Positions 1 to 9,725 of a stretch of DNA of 64,000 nucleotides are shown in pieces (position 1 is the first letter of the stretch; every line of letters starts with the position of its first letter). The DNA is taken from assembly GCA_964019695.1 (NCBI GenBank), contig OZ026522.1:64255811-64319810 (forward strand), given 5' to 3'. The DNA is from Loripinus fragilis. Its lineage: Eukaryota > Mollusca > Bivalvia > Lucinida > Lucinidae. The position numbers and the translations under genes were made by a program. The notes beneath the pieces were generated by a model. That model searched no databases. It had not been told where the DNA came from and saw only the letters and a list, made by a program, of their open reading frames with translations.

Positions 1-59
1 TCTACACACAAATATTCGTGCGTGACGGCTTGGCAGTGGACTTTGGCTTATGCCGGATT

Positions 60-535
60 TGGCGGGATCACGGTCGGGATTTTAGCTGAGTCACATCGGG
101 ATCCGATGGGATCCCATTGGATCCCGTCGGGATTGACCGAGATCCCGCAAAATCCCGAGTTTTTATCCCGCTGGGATCACGGTAAATCCCGTCGGGATTG
201 GGGTGGGATCCCAACGGGATCCCGTCGGGATATCGCCGGGATCCCGTCGGGATCCCGCAAAATCCCGAGTTTTTATCCCGCTGGGATCCCAGTGAATCCC
301 GATGGGATCCCGGTGAATCCCGACGGGATCCCAGTGAATCCCGACGGGATCCCGACTATATCCCGGTCGAATCCCACTAAATCCCGCCAAAATCCCGTCG
401 GGATTTGGGCGGGATCCCACCGGGATCCCACTGGGATCCCAGTCGGGATCCCGAGTTTTTATCCCGTTAGATCCCACCAGGATCCCGATTGGGATCCCAG
501 TGGGATCCCACCGGGATTCCCACCCATTTTTTCAC
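60..535. repeat. GGGATCCC-type minisatellite
   Basis: A dense array of variants of the palindrome GGGATCCC, joined by 2-nt spacers or by shorter ATCCCG and CGGGAT units. A longer unit containing CCCGAGTTTTTATCCCGCTG starts near 141 and again near 251, giving a 110-bp higher-order period, with a third related copy near 440. Around 295-355 a 20-bp unit repeats about three times. Because the unit is palindromic, both strands read as Asp-Pro/Gly-Ile-Pro-rich open frames; these are artefacts, not genes. Confidence 0.9.
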
Positions 536-1074
536 TTGGGTTAGCGAGAAAGTTTACAGTCATGTGACCGCCATTCTAATTTCTTAATCCTTAATTTGCA
601 GCAGACGATGCTGTCAATTTGTTTTTTGCCGATTGTCTGCTGGCAGACAATTCATATGAAATGTCAAGCCTTTTACATTATGTAGCTTGTATATATTTGT
701 ATGTGTATCTTACCAAGTTGAAATAAAATATGTTTAAACTAAGCCTTTATTTTGAAAATTGAGACAGATATCACACAATTTGTTGTCTGCTTTAGTTAAG
801 ATTGCCGCTTTAAAGGATAGCTCTTTTTGTCTTTGGCAGCCACCAATTATTTTATTGCGTCCAAATCCACAAATGGCTCGAGTATTGAACAAATGCTCTG
901 TTTATAGAAAAAAATAAATTGGAGTTCATCGTACGCAGATCCAAATAAAGCTATACTATTAAGTAGACATTTCCGGAGAATCAATAAACCAGAGTGTGAA
1001 AGTTCTTACCAACTGTTTTGCTGTAAAAAATAGACCATAATTGCCCTATATATTTGGACAAAAAGGCTGATGAG
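536..1074. other. unassigned AT-rich stretch
   Basis: I see no coding exon, RNA gene or clear repeat here. The sequence is AT-rich with short poly-A and poly-T runs and could be intergenic or 5' intron sequence. Confidence 0.5.
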
Positions 1075-1087
1075 GCTAAGAGAAAAA

Positions 1088-1288
1088 GGGAGCGCAGTGG
1101 CTCAGTGGTAGAGTGCTTGACTCGAGACAGAGGGGCCGTGGGTTCGAGCCTCACTGGCATCACTGTGTTGTGTCCTTGAGCAAGAACATTAATCCTAGCT
1201 TAGTACTGGTTCAACCCAAGAAGATCTGTCCCTTTATAACTGAAAGATTGTTGATAGGACGTAAAGAACCAAATCAAACAAACAAAAA
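1088..1288 (+). mobile_element. tRNA-derived SINE (family A), full copy with target duplication
   Basis: The head GGGAGCGCAGTGGCTCAGTG contains a pol III A-box-like segment, and GGTTCGAGCCTC is a B-box. The body ends in a TTGATAGGACGTAAAGAA-type tail followed by an A-rich end. It is flanked by the exact 12-bp duplication GCTAAGAGAAAA (1075-1086 and 1289-1300), the expected mark of LINE-mediated insertion. The target is one unit of the neighbouring tandem array. The head is tRNA-like but the element is not a tRNA gene, since no complete cloverleaf or acceptor stem is present. Confidence 0.9.
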
Positions 1289-1945
1289 GCTAAGAGAAAA
1301 GAGCTGAATGACAATAGCTTGAGACCAAGAGAAAGTTCTTAATGACAATAGCTAGAGGCCAAAGAGAAAGTGCTGAATGATAATAGCTGTAGACCAAGAG
1401 AAAGTGTTGAATGACAATAGCTAGAGGTCAAAGAGAAAAGCGCTTAATGACAATAGCTTGAAGCCAAAGAGAAAAGAGCTTTATGACAAAAGCTTGAGGC
1501 CCAAGAGAAAAGTGCAGAATGATGGTAGCTTTATGCCAACTTGAGAAAAGTGCTGAATGACAATAGCTTGAGACCAAAAGAAAGTGCTGAACAACAATTG
1601 CTTTAGGCAAAGAAAAAAGTGCTGAATGACAATAGTGTGAGACCAAGTGCTGAATGGCAATAGATTGAGGCCAAGGGAAAAAGTGCAGAATGACAATAGC
1701 TTGATCAAAAGAAAAGGGCTGAATGACAATAGTGTGTGACCAAGAGAATGTGCTGAATGATATAAGCTTGAGGTCAAGAGAAAGTACATTTTGTACTGAA
1801 CAATAATAGCTTGAGGCTAAGAGAAAAGTGCTGAACAACAATAGCTTGAAGCCAAGAGCATGGCAATATCTTGAGGCTAAGAGAAAAGTGCTTGGAGCCA
1901 AGAGAAAAGTACGGAATAAAAATAATTGCTTAAGACCAAGAGAAA
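1289..1945. repeat. ~35-45 bp tandem repeat (AAGAGAAAAGTGCTGAATGA unit)
   Basis: About fifteen imperfect copies of a unit built from GCCAAGAGAAAAGTGCTGAA and TGACAATAGCTTGAG. Copies vary by small indels, so the period drifts. The open frame on the minus strand (1428-1901) arises from the repetition and has no recognisable domain. Confidence 0.85.
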
Positions 1946-1949
1946 AAAA

Positions 1950-2224
1950 GTGGAGTCAGCAATGTGTTTGACTGCAGATCCAGGGGTCACAAGTTTGATC
2001 TCGGCCCATTACCATACTTTCGCAGAGATTGATCATGAAATAATTTCAATGGCCATTTCTCCTCCCTTCCGCTGATTCAAGAAGGGTAGCAAAAGTATGT
2101 GCACGAAGTACTGGTTAACTGCTTAGTCATCCTTGCCCAGGTAAAATGTGTGGCTAGGTGAACTGACCATCCCGACATGACCATAGCTGTTGACTGGGAC
2201 ATAAAGCATCAAACAAAAACAAAC
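1950..2224 (+). mobile_element. SINE (family B)
   Basis: Contains GACTGCAGATCCAGGGGTC, then a B-box-like GTTTGATCTCGGCCC, a conserved middle (AGATTGATCATGAAATAAT, CTCCTCCCTTCCGCTGATTC) and a 3' end with CATGACCATAGCTGTTGACT leading into an A-rich tail. Other copies lie at 3078-3545, 12783-13101 and 37210-37448. The tail GTTGACTGGGACxTAAAG is shared with family A, so both probably use the same LINE partner. Confidence 0.8.
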
Positions 2225-2459
2225 TAATTATACTTGCTTTAGACTTGGTCTTGTGGCCTCATCAAGTATCGTCCTCTTGTCAGCTTTATCTCTTTGTCTC
2301 ATCAAGTGTTGTATGGTGATGTCTTCAAGATGTCCATGGACAAATCCTGCAGAAAAATGCTGAAGATGACATTTGATGAGATCAAGAGATTGGTTTCCCT
2401 GCAAGCACAAATTAAGATTAAAACTCTTGTGCACAACTTGACTTGTAGAATAAAAATTT

Positions 2460-2695
2460 GAGCCATGACATGTGGCTGCCAACAATGTGGTATTTTGATT
2501 AATGTAGACTCAGACCAGTCTGTGCAGCCTCCCTTTAAGCTTAGAAACTCCAAATGCTTTTTGGTCAGTAGCTTAAAGTTCATAGAATATTCAAGAGATC
2601 AGCAAAGGCTCTGATCAGACTGTGCATATGCACAGGCTGGTCAGAGCCTTTGCTGGTCGCACACACCACATTGATGGAAATCGCATGTTGTGGTC
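2460..2695. mobile_element. foldback MITE, 'CCAACAATGTGG' family
   Basis: The terminal inverted repeats are diverged forms of GAGCCATGACATG..CCAACAATGTGG and its complement. Inside lie AAGCTTAGAAACTCCAAATG and a core hairpin reading CAAAGGCTCTGATCAGACTG then CAGGCTGGTCAGAGCCTTTG. Further copies are at about 29440-29685, 33725-33935, 49590-49840 and 59655-59900, with fragments at 63110-63205. No transposase frame is present, so it is non-autonomous. Confidence 0.75.
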
Positions 2696-2982
2696 TCCTC
2701 TATTTGATCTCTGATTCCAGTATTTATGGGAAGTGCCTGTAGATGGCTCCGAGTTCTTGATGTTGTATTGTTGTTGACACTCTATTCTGGCATTGAAATA
2801 TTTGGTTCCAATTGGTATTGAATTGGTGTGAAAATCGTAATGAGTTCTTGGCATGCAAGCTACATAGCTTTGGATAAGGTGCCTTTTTTCAACCCCCCAA
2901 AAATCAAGTACCATACTTGACCTTATAAGTCTAAAGCACTGTGCCCTTTACTTTTTCAAAACTTCTATACTCTCATTTGAAA

Positions 2983-3046
2983 AAAATGTGGATCCTTGTC
3001 AACTGGCTTCTGATGAAGCCAGCTGACCAGGATCCACATTTTTTTT
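2983..3046. repeat. hairpin, GGATCC-base / CAGCTGGCTTC-tip type
   Basis: A stem of TGTGGATCC..CAACTGGCTTCTGATGAAGCCAGCTG..CAGGATCCACA. It belongs to the constant-base, variable-tip hairpin set described in the findings (similar tips at 57329, 61350 and 62955). Confidence 0.8.
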
Positions 3047-3077
3047 CATCTATACAATGAATCCATATTTACACCAG

Positions 3078-3545
3078 GCCCTGTAGCGCATTGGCAGTGA
3101 GACGAATTGCAGATCCAGGGGTCTTGAGTTTGATCCCGGCCCGGTCTCATACTTTCATGGAGATTGATCATGAAATATTTATGATCATTCTCCTCCTGCC
3201 ACTGATTCATTGGAAGGGTTGGTGTCAGTTACAAGCGAGGGAGCACAGTGGCTCAGTGGTAGAATGCTTGACTCAAGACCAAAGGGCTGTGGGTTTGAGC
3301 CTCACCGACGTCACTGCATTGTACCTTTGAGCAAGACACATAAATCCTAGCTTAGTACTGGTTCAACCAAAGGAAGACATAACTGAAAAATTGTTGACTG
3401 GGATGTAAAGAATCTAATCAAGCAAACAAAAGTTGTAAGCGAAAGTATGTGCACGAAGTACTGGTTAACCGCCCAGGAGAAAGTGTGGTTAGATTAACTG
3501 ACTGTCTCAACATGACCGTAGCTGTTGACAACAAACCAAACTTTA
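3078..3545 (+). mobile_element. SINE (family B) split by a nested SINE
   Basis: The 5' part (3078-3238) carries CAGATCCAGGGGTCTTGAGT and the conserved AGATTGATCATGAAAT segment. The 3' part (from about 3432) resumes with AAGCGAAAGTATGTGCACGA and CATGACCGTAGCTGTTGAC. The break is exactly filled by a family-A SINE. Confidence 0.85.
3239..3431 (+). mobile_element. SINE (family A) nested inside a family-B SINE
   Basis: Begins GGGAGCACAGTGGCTCAGTG, has the B-box-like GGTTTGAGCCTCAC and ends in AATCTAATCAAGCAAACAAA. The flanks GTTACAAGCGA and GTTGTAAGCGA form an 11-bp target duplication with two mismatches. This shows that family A was mobile after this family-B copy was in place. Confidence 0.85.
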
Positions 3546-3616
3546 AACAAACTTTGCACCACTGAATTGACTGCAAATGAGAAGTTCTTTCAGTGCAAGC
3601 AATACAACTCATAATG

Positions 3617-3798
3617 GGGAGCGCTCTGACTCGTGATCGAGGGGTTGCTGGTTTGAGCCTCGCTGGCTTCACTGCATTGTGTCCATGAGCAAGACACATT
3701 AATCCTTGCTTAGTACTGGTTCAATCCAGGAAGACCCACCCCCAACATAACTGAAAAATTGTTGACTGGGACATAAAGAATCAAATCAAACAAAAACA
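3617..3798 (+). mobile_element. SINE (family A) lacking the A box
   Basis: Starts GGGAGCGC but jumps directly to CTGACTCGTGATCGAGG, so the AGTGGCTCAGTGGTAGAGTG segment carrying the A box is missing. The B-box region and tail are intact. Flanking CAACTCATAA (left near 3605, right near 3799) is a target duplication. Confidence 0.8.
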
Positions 3799-3799
3799 A

Positions 3800-4140
3800 C
3801 TCATAAAGTTTATAAGGTTTTATATGGTACCATGGGCTGTATTACAATATAAAAGGGTGTTCTGGTCTGAGGAATAAAATTTCCTAAGTGCCAACTCAGT
3901 GTGAAAACTCATTAAATTGTTCTTACAATTTCACAACAATATACATGTTATTTAATTGAAGAAATAAAACAGAAAATATTTTGTTTTTCTTTCATTTGCA
4001 AGAAAATTACAAGTTCTAGGAAATTTGGAAATATTGATTGTTATTTTTGCAGGTTTTTTTTCTGAAGAATAAAGCTATTAATTTGCATATTTAATTTGCA
4101 TACTAATGTTACTTTGTTTAGCTATTTGCTGTACTAGTAA
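3800..4140. other. unassigned AT-rich stretch
   Basis: No exon or repeat recognised. The stretch is A/T-rich and leads into the TTCTAGAA array. Confidence 0.5.
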
Positions 4141-4169
4141 GTGACGCGCTGCACTTTCTGAGTTAACCC

Positions 4170-5215
4170 CTGCGAAATGGTCTAGAACTGTTCTAGAATG
4201 TTCTAAAATTATTCTAGAATTTTCTAGAACTATGTTCTAGAACTGTTCTAGATATGTTCTAGAATGTTTATGGGACAGATGTAGAACGTTAAATGGGACA
4301 ATTTTTTGTTCTACAATTGTTCTAGCCGAGGTCAAAAAATTTGTTCTAGAAAAGTTCCAGAAAATTCTAAAAGTTTTTCCTAGAACAGTTCTAGAACAAA
4401 TCAATTTTGTTCTAGAACAGTTCCAGAACAAATCTTTAGAACGTTTATGGAACAATTGTAGAACACCCCTCATAAAATGTCCCATTTAACATTCTATAAA
4501 TGTCACGGAATAGTTCTAGAACATCTGTAGAATGGTTCCAGAACTATTCCAGAAATGTTCTAATGGTTTGTTCTAAAACTGTTCTAGAATTAACCTTGGT
4601 TTGTTCTAGAACAGTTCCAGAACAAATCTTTAGAATGTTTATGGAACAGTTGTAGAACACCCCTCATAAATTGTCCCATTTAACGTTCTATAAATGTCTC
4701 TGAATAGTTCTAGAACATCTGTAGAATGGTTCCAGAACTATTCCAGAAATGTTCTAATTGTTTGTTCTAGAACTGTTCTAGAACTAACCTTGGTTTGTTC
4801 TAGAACTGATCTAGAACAAACCTTAAGAATTTTTCTGGAACAATTCTAGAACACCCCTAGAAATGTTCCATTTAACGTTCTAAAAATGTCTCTGAATCAT
4901 TCTAGAACATTTTTAGAATGGTTCCAGAACAATTCCAGAAATGTTCTAATGGTTTCATCTAGAACTGTTCTAGAATAAACATTGGCTTTTTCTAGAACTG
5001 ATCCAGAACAAACCTTTAGAAATTTTCTGGAAAGACTGTAGAACAACCCTTCAAAAATGTCATATAAAGCATTCTATTTATGCCCCTGAATTATTTTAGA
5101 GCATTTTGGAATAGTTTAAGAACAATTTCAGGAATGTTCTAGTGGTTTGTTCTGCAACTGTTCTATAAAATCTGAACTTTTCTAAAACAGTGGTAGAACA
5201 CCTCCCCAAAAATGT
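4170..5215. repeat. TTCTAGAA palindrome array, first block
   Basis: Dozens of variants of GTTCTAGAACtGTTCTAGAA and TGTTCTAGAA, embedded in a higher-order unit of about 180-190 bp. That unit is marked by CACCCCTCATAAAATGTCCC, AACGTTCTATAAATGTC and a GTTCCAGAAC segment; copies start near 4430, 4600 and 4800 and then decay. No coding potential is visible. Confidence 0.9.
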
Positions 5216-5390
5216 CCCATATATAGGGTTTGGAAATAAGATTCCATCGAATGCTACCTTTATATATCTGGAAAACTGTTGACATTGGTTTAAAATCCCA
5301 ATAAGTAATCCCCAAATGCAGGTGACACAATAAATAAATAAACATCAACTGGAGGAGAATTATTATAGGGGCCCTGAGTTGGCCGAAATG

Positions 5391-5700
5391 TTGTTAGTTA
5401 TTGCCACCCTGTTACCCCACCCATTTCAAAACATTGTCATACATTTGACCTTGGAAAAACAGCAACTACAGCAACAATTAACATTAATACTTAAGAAATT
5501 GTGTCTCAAGCCTACTCACTGTCCCAGACTATATAATACTGTCAAATTTGCCATCTAGAAACTGCCACAAGTGCTTTTTGGGGAGCCTTCATAATCCCTC
5601 CAATTCTGGCAGCCATGTTTTTCCCAACATCAATCTGGTTAAATTTATGATAATGACATGCTTGTTCTAGAACTGTTCTAAAAATGTTCTAGAACATTTT
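5391..5700. repeat. duplicated segment, left copy
   Basis: CCACCCTGTTACCCCACCCA through TTGCCATCTAGAAACTGCC to AGCCATGTTTTTCCCA recurs in the same order and orientation at about 7601-7925. The two copies flank the 5702-7410 element and both run into TTCTAGAA units. Confidence 0.8.
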
Positions 5701-5701
5701 T

Positions 5702-7410
5702 TAGCTCACCTGAGCCGAAGGCTCCGAGGTGAGCTATTAGTATACCAGTGACTCCGGCGTCCGTCGTCCGTCCGTCGTCCGTCCGTCGTCCGTCCGTCGT
5801 CCGTCCGTCGTCCGTCAACATTTTCAAACATCTTCTCCTCTGAAACCACTGGGCCAATTGAGCTCAAATTTCATATGGAGACTCCTTAGGATGGGGGAAC
5901 AAAAGTTTGTTCAAAAGGTCCTGGTCACATGACCAAGATGGCCGCCATGCCCATATATGGTAAAAACCCTTTAAAAATCTTCTTCTCCAGAACCAGAAGG
6001 CCAATGACCTTGGGACTTGGCATGTAGCATTGGGGATGTGGGGCCTACCAAGTTTGCTCAAATAATGATCCTAGGTTGACCTTGACCTACTTAACGTCAA
6101 GGTCAAATTTGCTTCCTTATAGATTTAAATGGGATTTTTTTTGAAAAGTTGATTTTTTGAGTACTGATAAAGCCAAAGTGATTATTCTTACTTGATATGT
6201 TGAAATTAATGAGACAATGGCTATCAATAAGTTTCAAAGGTCAAGGTTGACCTTTGCCCTTTCAACCAAGGTCACTTATATTGTGGTCCCATCAATATAT
6301 TAAAACTTAGTTTTCTCACAAACCATTGGCCCAATTGAGCTCAAATTTCCTGTGAAGACTCCTAATGATAAGTCAGGCAAAATTTACACAAAATATTTTG
6401 GTCACATGACAAAGATGGCCACCATGCCCATATATGGTAAAAACCTTTTGAAAATCTTCTACTCCAGAACCAGAAGGCCAGTGACCTTGAGACTTGGTAT
6501 GTAGTATTGGGGATGTGGGGCCTACCAAGTTTGTTCAAATGATGATCCTAGGGTGACCTTGACCTACTTTGCGTCAAGGTCAAGTTTGCTTCCTAATGCA
6601 TTTGAATGGGAAATTCTTTGAAAAGTTGATTTTTTGAATACTGTGGAAGCCAAAGCCATAATTCTCACTTGATATTTTCAGTCTTGTGTCTATAAATAAG
6701 TTTCAAAAGTCAAGATTGATCTTTGACCTTTCAGCCAAGGTCGCTTATATTGGAGTCCCATCAACATATTAAAACATAGTGTTCTCCCACAATTCTTGGC
6801 CACTTGAAATCAAATTTCATATGACAACACCTTATGATTGGTTAGCCAAAACTTATACAAATTGTTATGGTCACATGACTAACATAGCCACCATGCTCAT
6901 ATATGGTAAAAACTCTTTAAATCTCTTCTCCTCTGGAACCAAAAGGCCATTGGCTTTGGGACTTGGTATGTAGGATAGGGGATGTGGGCCCTACCAGGTT
7001 AGCACAAATGATGAATCTAGGTTGACCTTGACCTAATTTATGGCAAGGTCAAATTTGATTCCTAATGCATTTATATGGAGAAAATCTTAAAATGTTCATT
7101 TTCTATAACTGAGCCAAATTCATAATAGTTATACCTATTGAGACAATGGTTTATTTAGTACCAAATGTCAAGCTGACCTGTGACCTTTTATCCAAGGCCA
7201 CTCATTTGGACTGCCACATACCTATCTGAACATCTTCTCAGAAATCACTGGGCTGTTTGATGGTTTATTCATTAGATTGTTTAGGTCACTTGACCAAAAT
7301 TTATATGGTAAAAACAAAATTTGTTCCATTATAAGCTGTAGTTGACCTTGATCTATTTTAACATTATTAAATAGATCAGGTGAGCGTCTCAGGACCTTCA
7401 GGTCCTCTAG
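5702..7410. mobile_element. terminal-inverted-repeat element (AGCTCACCTGAG type) with internal tandem repeats
   Basis: The left end is TAGCTCACCTGAGCCGAAGG. The right end contains GATCAGGTGAGCG..GGTCCTCTAG, complementary to it. A CCGTCGTCCGTC microsatellite follows the left end (5757-5816). Inside, a unit of about 465 bp is repeated roughly three times (near 5845, 6310 and 6785), each with GGCCCAATTGAGCTCAAATT, GGTCACATGACCAAGATGGC, CCATATATGGTAAAAACC and GACCTTGACCTA. No transposase frame is seen. Elements of this appearance are common in bivalve genomes (general knowledge). Confidence 0.75.
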
Positions 7411-7600
7411 TTTAACTTTTATAGAACTTGCTGGTTCAGTAAATTTCAGTAAAATATTTCTCCCGAATTATCAGTGAATTGAAAAATAAATAACATTTAT
7501 AGCAAAACTGTAACATTGTAGTTTTTGGAAAACTCATTGGATGTTAACTGCTCAACCTCTGTTTATAGTAATTAAGCCATGATCGTCTTCTCATTGTGGT

Positions 7601-7925
7601 AACATGCCACCCTGTATTACCCCACCCATTTCAAAACATTGTCTTGCATTTGCTAAAAAAACTTACAAACAACAACCCCACCATTAATCAACATTAAAAA
7701 CCTTAGAGAAACTGTTTCTCAGGTCACCTCACTGTCTCAGTCAATACTACTATCATATTTGCCAGTCAATACTACTATCATGTTTGCCATCTAGAAATTC
7801 CCAAACAAATGTTTTTGAAGAGCCTCCACATTTTCCCTCCAATTCTTGCAGCCATGTTTTTCCCATCATCCATCTGGTTATGACATGTTTCCACTTTAAA
7901 TGTTCTAAAAATGTTCTAGAACTTT
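7601..7925. repeat. duplicated segment, right copy
   Basis: Second copy of the 5391-5700 segment, diverged, with an internal duplication of CAGTCAATACTACTATCAT. It leads into the second TTCTAGAA block. Confidence 0.8.
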
Positions 7926-8700
7926 TTAGAACATTTCTAGAACTTGCTGGTTCTATAAAAGTACTAAATAAGTTCTAGAACTTAATTTGAATTTTCTTTC
8001 ACTTATTTTGCCCTTTTTTTCTTTCTTTCTCTATATACTGCTAGACCCTCGCTTGCGAGTATTATCGGCAAGTGTACTTTGTGCACTCCAGGTTGCAGGA
8101 TGAAAGCCTACAAGTAATTTAAACCATATCTAAATTACCGTAGGGTTCTTTAACCTGCAAAAGGGGTGACCTTCCCTGCGAAGGGGACATCCAGTTAATG
8201 TCACCATCCAAAGGACCAGGCCTCCAGATAAGAGTGCGTATTGGAAAATTATTTTCTTTATTTCTCACCCAAAACATGTTTTATGTTTATGAGAAGTTTC
8301 AAAAATGTTCTAGAATTTATTAGTATATTTGTAGAATTAACTAGTTCTAAAAAGTAAGACAAATGTTCTAGAACTTAATTTGAATCATTTTTTAGAAGTT
8401 TCTGTCAACTTATTTTGTTCTTGAAAAGTTCTAAAAATGTTCTAGAATATTATTAGAACATTTGTAGAACTTACTGGTTCTTGATTTGTTCTAAAAATGT
8501 TCTAGAATATTTCTAGAACACTTATAGAATGGAAATCAGTTCTAGAATGTGTTTGATTTGTTCTATAACAATGTTCTAGAACAGTTGTAGAACAAGAGTT
8601 CTAGAACGAACATATTTACCTGTTTAGAACAGTTCTAGAACAGTTCTAAATGTTCTAGAACAGTTCTAGAACACCTCCAATTTGTAGAACAAAATTTCGC
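7885..8700. repeat. TTCTAGAA palindrome array, second block
   Basis: The same TTCTAGAA-based units as at 4170-5215. They are interrupted at about 8030-8270 by an unrelated segment beginning CTGCTAGACCCTCGCTTGCG that I could not identify. Confidence 0.85.
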
Positions 8701-8836
8701 AGGGGAATCCATTCAATTGTTGATGGAACAGTTGGGCCTTGCTGCTTGTGATTGACGGCAGATATTTGGTACTAAGTAAAGTTGCTCCTTTTTAACCCAT
8801 ATAAGACTAGGGTCCTTTTTATGGGACATCAGCAAA

Positions 8837-8893
8837 CAGTGCAGATCCAGATCAGACGCCACAGAATGTGGCGTCTGATCAGGTTCTGCACTG
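8837..8893. repeat. hairpin, CAGATCAGACGCCACA stem
   Basis: Near-perfect inverted repeat: CAGTGCAGATCCAGATCAGA..GCCACAGAATGTGGC..TCTGATCAGGTTCTGCACTG. It is a member of the constant-base, variable-tip hairpin set. Confidence 0.85.
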
Positions 8894-8899
8894 TGTGTT

Positions 8900-9590
8900 T
8901 ACAGAATGAACTTTGTAAAATTTAAATGAAATTGATACTTACCCAACTACCCTTAAATTCAAAATGGATTGTTCCAGCTGATTAGGGTAGGAAATTCCAT
9001 TAGGCATAAATGGGTTAATAGGCAGCAATCTGGAATATCACCATCCCTTTTTGATAGATATAAAATTGGACCTTAGCTGCCCCTATCTAATATATAAAAT
9101 TGGTACTTTGCTGCTCCTTTATCCCTATTTGACGGCCAGAAAACTGGTACTTAGCTTCCCCTTTTTGACAGGGTAGAAGATTGGTACTAAGTGGCAACTA
9201 CTTTTTGACAGAACTTAGTTGCCCCTTTTCGCTTATTTTTCGATGCCCATACTTTACAGGCCATTTTCATACCAGCTGGCTCAAGTGATGGATTTTTCTC
9301 CATAATCGGAATCTAATTTAGGTACTTATTAGGGTAGAGAGAGCTAGCATTAGCATCAATCTGATTAATGACTCTGGAATTCCCTAGACATACTACAACC
9401 TGTTTTGCTTGAATGGTGGTACATGCAATTCTAATTGATTTTAAGCATTTATAATCAACAAAATCTTAGTGCAACAAGAATCTAACTTCCAGACAGTTGT
9501 TTATGTTGTTCAGTTACATGGTCTGCCACAATCATTTGCGTGAGGTGCAATTAATGACTTTAATACTTAAAAGCCACTTTATACTATATT
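8900..9590. other. unassigned stretch
   Basis: No exon recognised. Short diverged repeats of a TTGGTACTTAGCTGCCCCTT-like segment occur between about 9020 and 9240. Confidence 0.4.
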
Positions 9591-9725
9591 ATTAATGAAG
9601 TGATTCGTATTGGCCTAGTTACAGGTCTTAGGTCAGCTGTATTGGCCCAAGGCCGATGGCTTAGGCCTAATACAGCTGAGCAAGGACATGTAACTGGGCC
9701 AATGTGAAATCACTTGATTAATGAC
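9590..9725. repeat. large imperfect hairpin
   Basis: AATGAAGTGATTCGTATTGG and GGTCAGCTGTATTGGCCCAA pair with TTAGGCCTAATACAGCTGAG and GGCCAATGTGAAATCACTTG, forming a foldback of about 130 bp. It is probably a non-autonomous element. Confidence 0.7.

Noticed and set aside
22..567. 181-codon open frame rich in Gly-Ile-Pro and Asp-Pro repeats (and its antisense partner)
   Set aside because: Produced by the GGGATCCC palindromic minisatellite; both strands are open for the same compositional reason.
1088..1160. tRNA gene suggested by A- and B-box sequences
   Set aside because: No complete cloverleaf or acceptor pairing; the segment is the head of a repeated SINE with a long body and target duplication.
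1428..1901. 157-codon minus-strand frame
   Set aside because: Lies wholly in the ~40-bp tandem repeat and has no domain or splice context.
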